Of a stretch of 7,803 nt of DNA, positions 7,189-7,803 are shown one piece after another. A model generated the notes under the pieces. That model ran no database searches and was not told where the DNA came from. It was given only the letters and a program-made list of their open reading frames with translations. Position 1 is the stretch's first letter, and each line of letters starts with the position of its first letter. Location of the stretch: positions 1-7,803 of the forward strand of contig CAJTRF010000038.1 of assembly GCA_910578525.1 (NCBI GenBank), written 5' to 3'. A program made the translations under genes and the position numbers. This DNA is from an uncultured Mycoplasmatales bacterium (GTDB lineage Bacteria; Bacillota_I; Bacilli_A; Mycoplasmatales; Mycoplasmoidaceae).

Positions 7189-7687
7189 TTTTAATAATAT
7201 TTTTGTTCCCTTTATTCATAACTCAACAGCATTGAAAAGATTTAATTTTTCCTTTTTCCTGACACGTAAATTTACAGTTTCTTTGTATAAAATAGAAATC
7301 ACATAAATTTAAAGTGTTTCCCATACTTTGTGAAAAAATTGTTGTTCCATATAAAAGTATGAAAGGTTTTCCAAAATTAATACATCTTTCAATTAATAAT
7401 CTTTTTTGTGAAAAAGGCGGATTAGAAATAATAATGTCTCATTTTTTAGGTTGATATTTATAAAAATCTTTGCCTTCAGAAATATGCGATTTAATAACTT
7501 TTCATTTTTTTGATAATTGTTTTACAAATTGGCTTTCAGATGTATCGAATGGGCATCATATTATTGTATTTTTTTGTAGTTTCAAAACATCGATTAATTT
7601 TTTTACAGTCTCTTCAGATGTATAAAATTCATCATTCTTCTTTTGAAAGCCTAATATGTTTGCAATTGAATACTTTTGTCCCTTCAT
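7175..7687 (-). CDS. Small NPPF-motif adenine-specific methyltransferase-like protein
   Basis: The 170-residue protein contains four UGA codons read as Trp (44, 62, 83, 155). DEFYTSEE (19-26), IIWCPFDTSESQFVKQL (42-58), HISEGKDF (68-75) and DIIISNPPFSQK (84-95) match a compact phage- and mobile-element-associated family of adenine N6 methyltransferases. NPPF is the catalytic motif IV. Motif I is represented by the family's CPFDxSxS rather than the classical FxGxG. The C-terminus is Cys-rich (129, 138, 142, 153, 154). DNA is the likeliest substrate, but some relatives are annotated as tRNA methyltransferases. It is the first gene of an operon with the DUF262-HNH gene, which starts inside its last codons. 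There is no recognisable Shine-Dalgarno site. The start at 7687 lies just after a terminator-like hairpin and no other ATG fits. Confidence 0.78.
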
Positions 7688-7701
7688 GCTGCTTGTAAGA
7701 C

Positions 7702-7737
7702 AAAAAATACCTACTAGGAAAAAACCTAATAGGTATT
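7702..7737 (-). terminator. Rho-independent terminator or leader attenuator before the methyltransferase operon
   Basis: On the minus strand, arms 7737-7725 (AATACCTATTAGG) and 7718-7706 (CCTAGTAGGTATT) form a 13-bp stem with one U-G wobble and a T6 loop, ending in a T6 tract (7707-7702). On the plus strand the wobble becomes a C-A mismatch and no T run follows, so the orientation is minus. It either ends a gene to the right of the window or lies in the leader of the methyltransferase operon, 14 nt before its ATG. Confidence 0.8.
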
Positions 7738-7761
7738 AGTTTCGTGGTTCAATATCGCTAA

Positions 7762-7788
7762 TTTATATATATATATATATATATTGAA
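7762..7788 (-). promoter_or_regulatory. Possible TA-spaced promoter of the methyltransferase/DUF262-HNH operon
   Basis: On the minus strand TTCAAT (7788-7783, -35-like) and TATAAA (7767-7762, -10-like) are separated by 15 nt consisting of TA repeat. Adding one TA unit would give the optimal 17 nt. The predicted start is about 65-70 nt before the methyltransferase ATG, with the terminator-like hairpin inside the leader. In AT-rich DNA such boxes arise by chance, so this is tentative. Confidence 0.25.
7764..7784. repeat. (TA)10 dinucleotide microsatellite
   Basis: Ten uninterrupted TA units plus one T. Tracts of this length are prone to slipped-strand length change. On the minus strand three reading frames stay open across or near the tract, so part of it could belong to the end of a gene entering from the right; this cannot be decided from the window. 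Confidence 0.9.
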
Positions 7789-7803
7789 CATAAATTTTGT
7801 CAT

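Larger units (their letters stand above)
7747..7789. repeat. Inverted repeat enclosing the TA tract
   Basis: GTTCAATAT (7747-7755) and ATATTGAAC (7781-7789) are perfect 9-bp inverted copies, 25 nt apart. The spacer is mostly self-complementary TA repeat, so the segment could extrude as a hairpin or cruciform, or act as a paired protein-binding site. Confidence 0.6.

Noticed and set aside
7510..7698. A 62-residue plus-strand reading frame
   Set aside because: It is antisense to the methyltransferase-like gene, which has conserved motifs on the minus strand.
1..7803. CRISPR array or other regularly spaced repeats
   Set aside because: No direct repeats with unique spacers are seen on either strand; the only regular tract is the TA dinucleotide run.
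7730..7803. A small coding gene beginning at the right edge on the minus strand (ATG at 7803, Ile-Tyr repeats)
   Set aside because: It would be 27 codons made largely of the TA repeat, with no ribosome site visible; more likely it is non-coding or the tail of a gene outside the window.

Overview
The window is low-GC DNA from a mycoplasma-like mollicute. The main evidence is codon use. Seven of the eight complete protein genes are intact only if UGA is read as tryptophan (genetic code 4), with 22 in-frame UGA codons in total, and several sit where the protein family needs an unbroken domain (RarA between Walker A and Walker B, the HNH core, both glycosyltransferases). Tight packing, TATAAT-only promoters, weak or absent Shine-Dalgarno sites and tRNA genes with encoded CCA fit the same picture. 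The species cannot be named from this sequence.

Layout. Positions 1-107 hold the window edge and the terminator of a tRNA operon. Positions 108-520 carry five tRNA genes on the minus strand, transcribed Tyr-Gln-Lys-Leu-Gly with 3-6 nt between them. Next on the minus strand is greA (628-1110), then an operon read as tig (2043-3344) followed by a family 2 glycosyltransferase (1169-2041) after a 1-nt gap. A second, paralogous glycosyltransferase (3371-4276) diverges from tig on the plus strand and is followed by a HIT/HinT-type hydrolase (4305-4709). This gene converges with rarA (4712-5944, minus), with only 2 nt between the stop codons. Upstream of rarA on the minus strand lies a two-gene module: a small NPPF-motif adenine methyltransferase-like gene (7175-7687) overlapping by 14 nt a DUF262-HNH nuclease-like gene (5977-7188). 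The right end (7702-7803) holds a strong minus-strand terminator hairpin, a (TA)10 dinucleotide tract and an inverted repeat around that tract.

How it works together. greA, tig, rarA, the HIT gene and the tRNAs are housekeeping: transcript cleavage, nascent-chain folding, replication-fork maintenance, nucleotide hydrolysis and translation. The accessory content is the glycosyltransferase pair flanking tig in inverted orientation and the methyltransferase plus DUF262-HNH pair. The latter is the best candidate for a compact, poorly described restriction or defence system. Its possible promoter contains the TA tract in a position that would allow slipped-strand phase variation.

Promoter architecture is striking. 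TATAAT boxes lie 8-9 nt upstream of the ATG at tig, the divergent glycosyltransferase, the HIT gene and rarA, predicting leaderless or nearly leaderless mRNAs. tig and the divergent glycosyltransferase share one perfectly palindromic ATTATAAT box.
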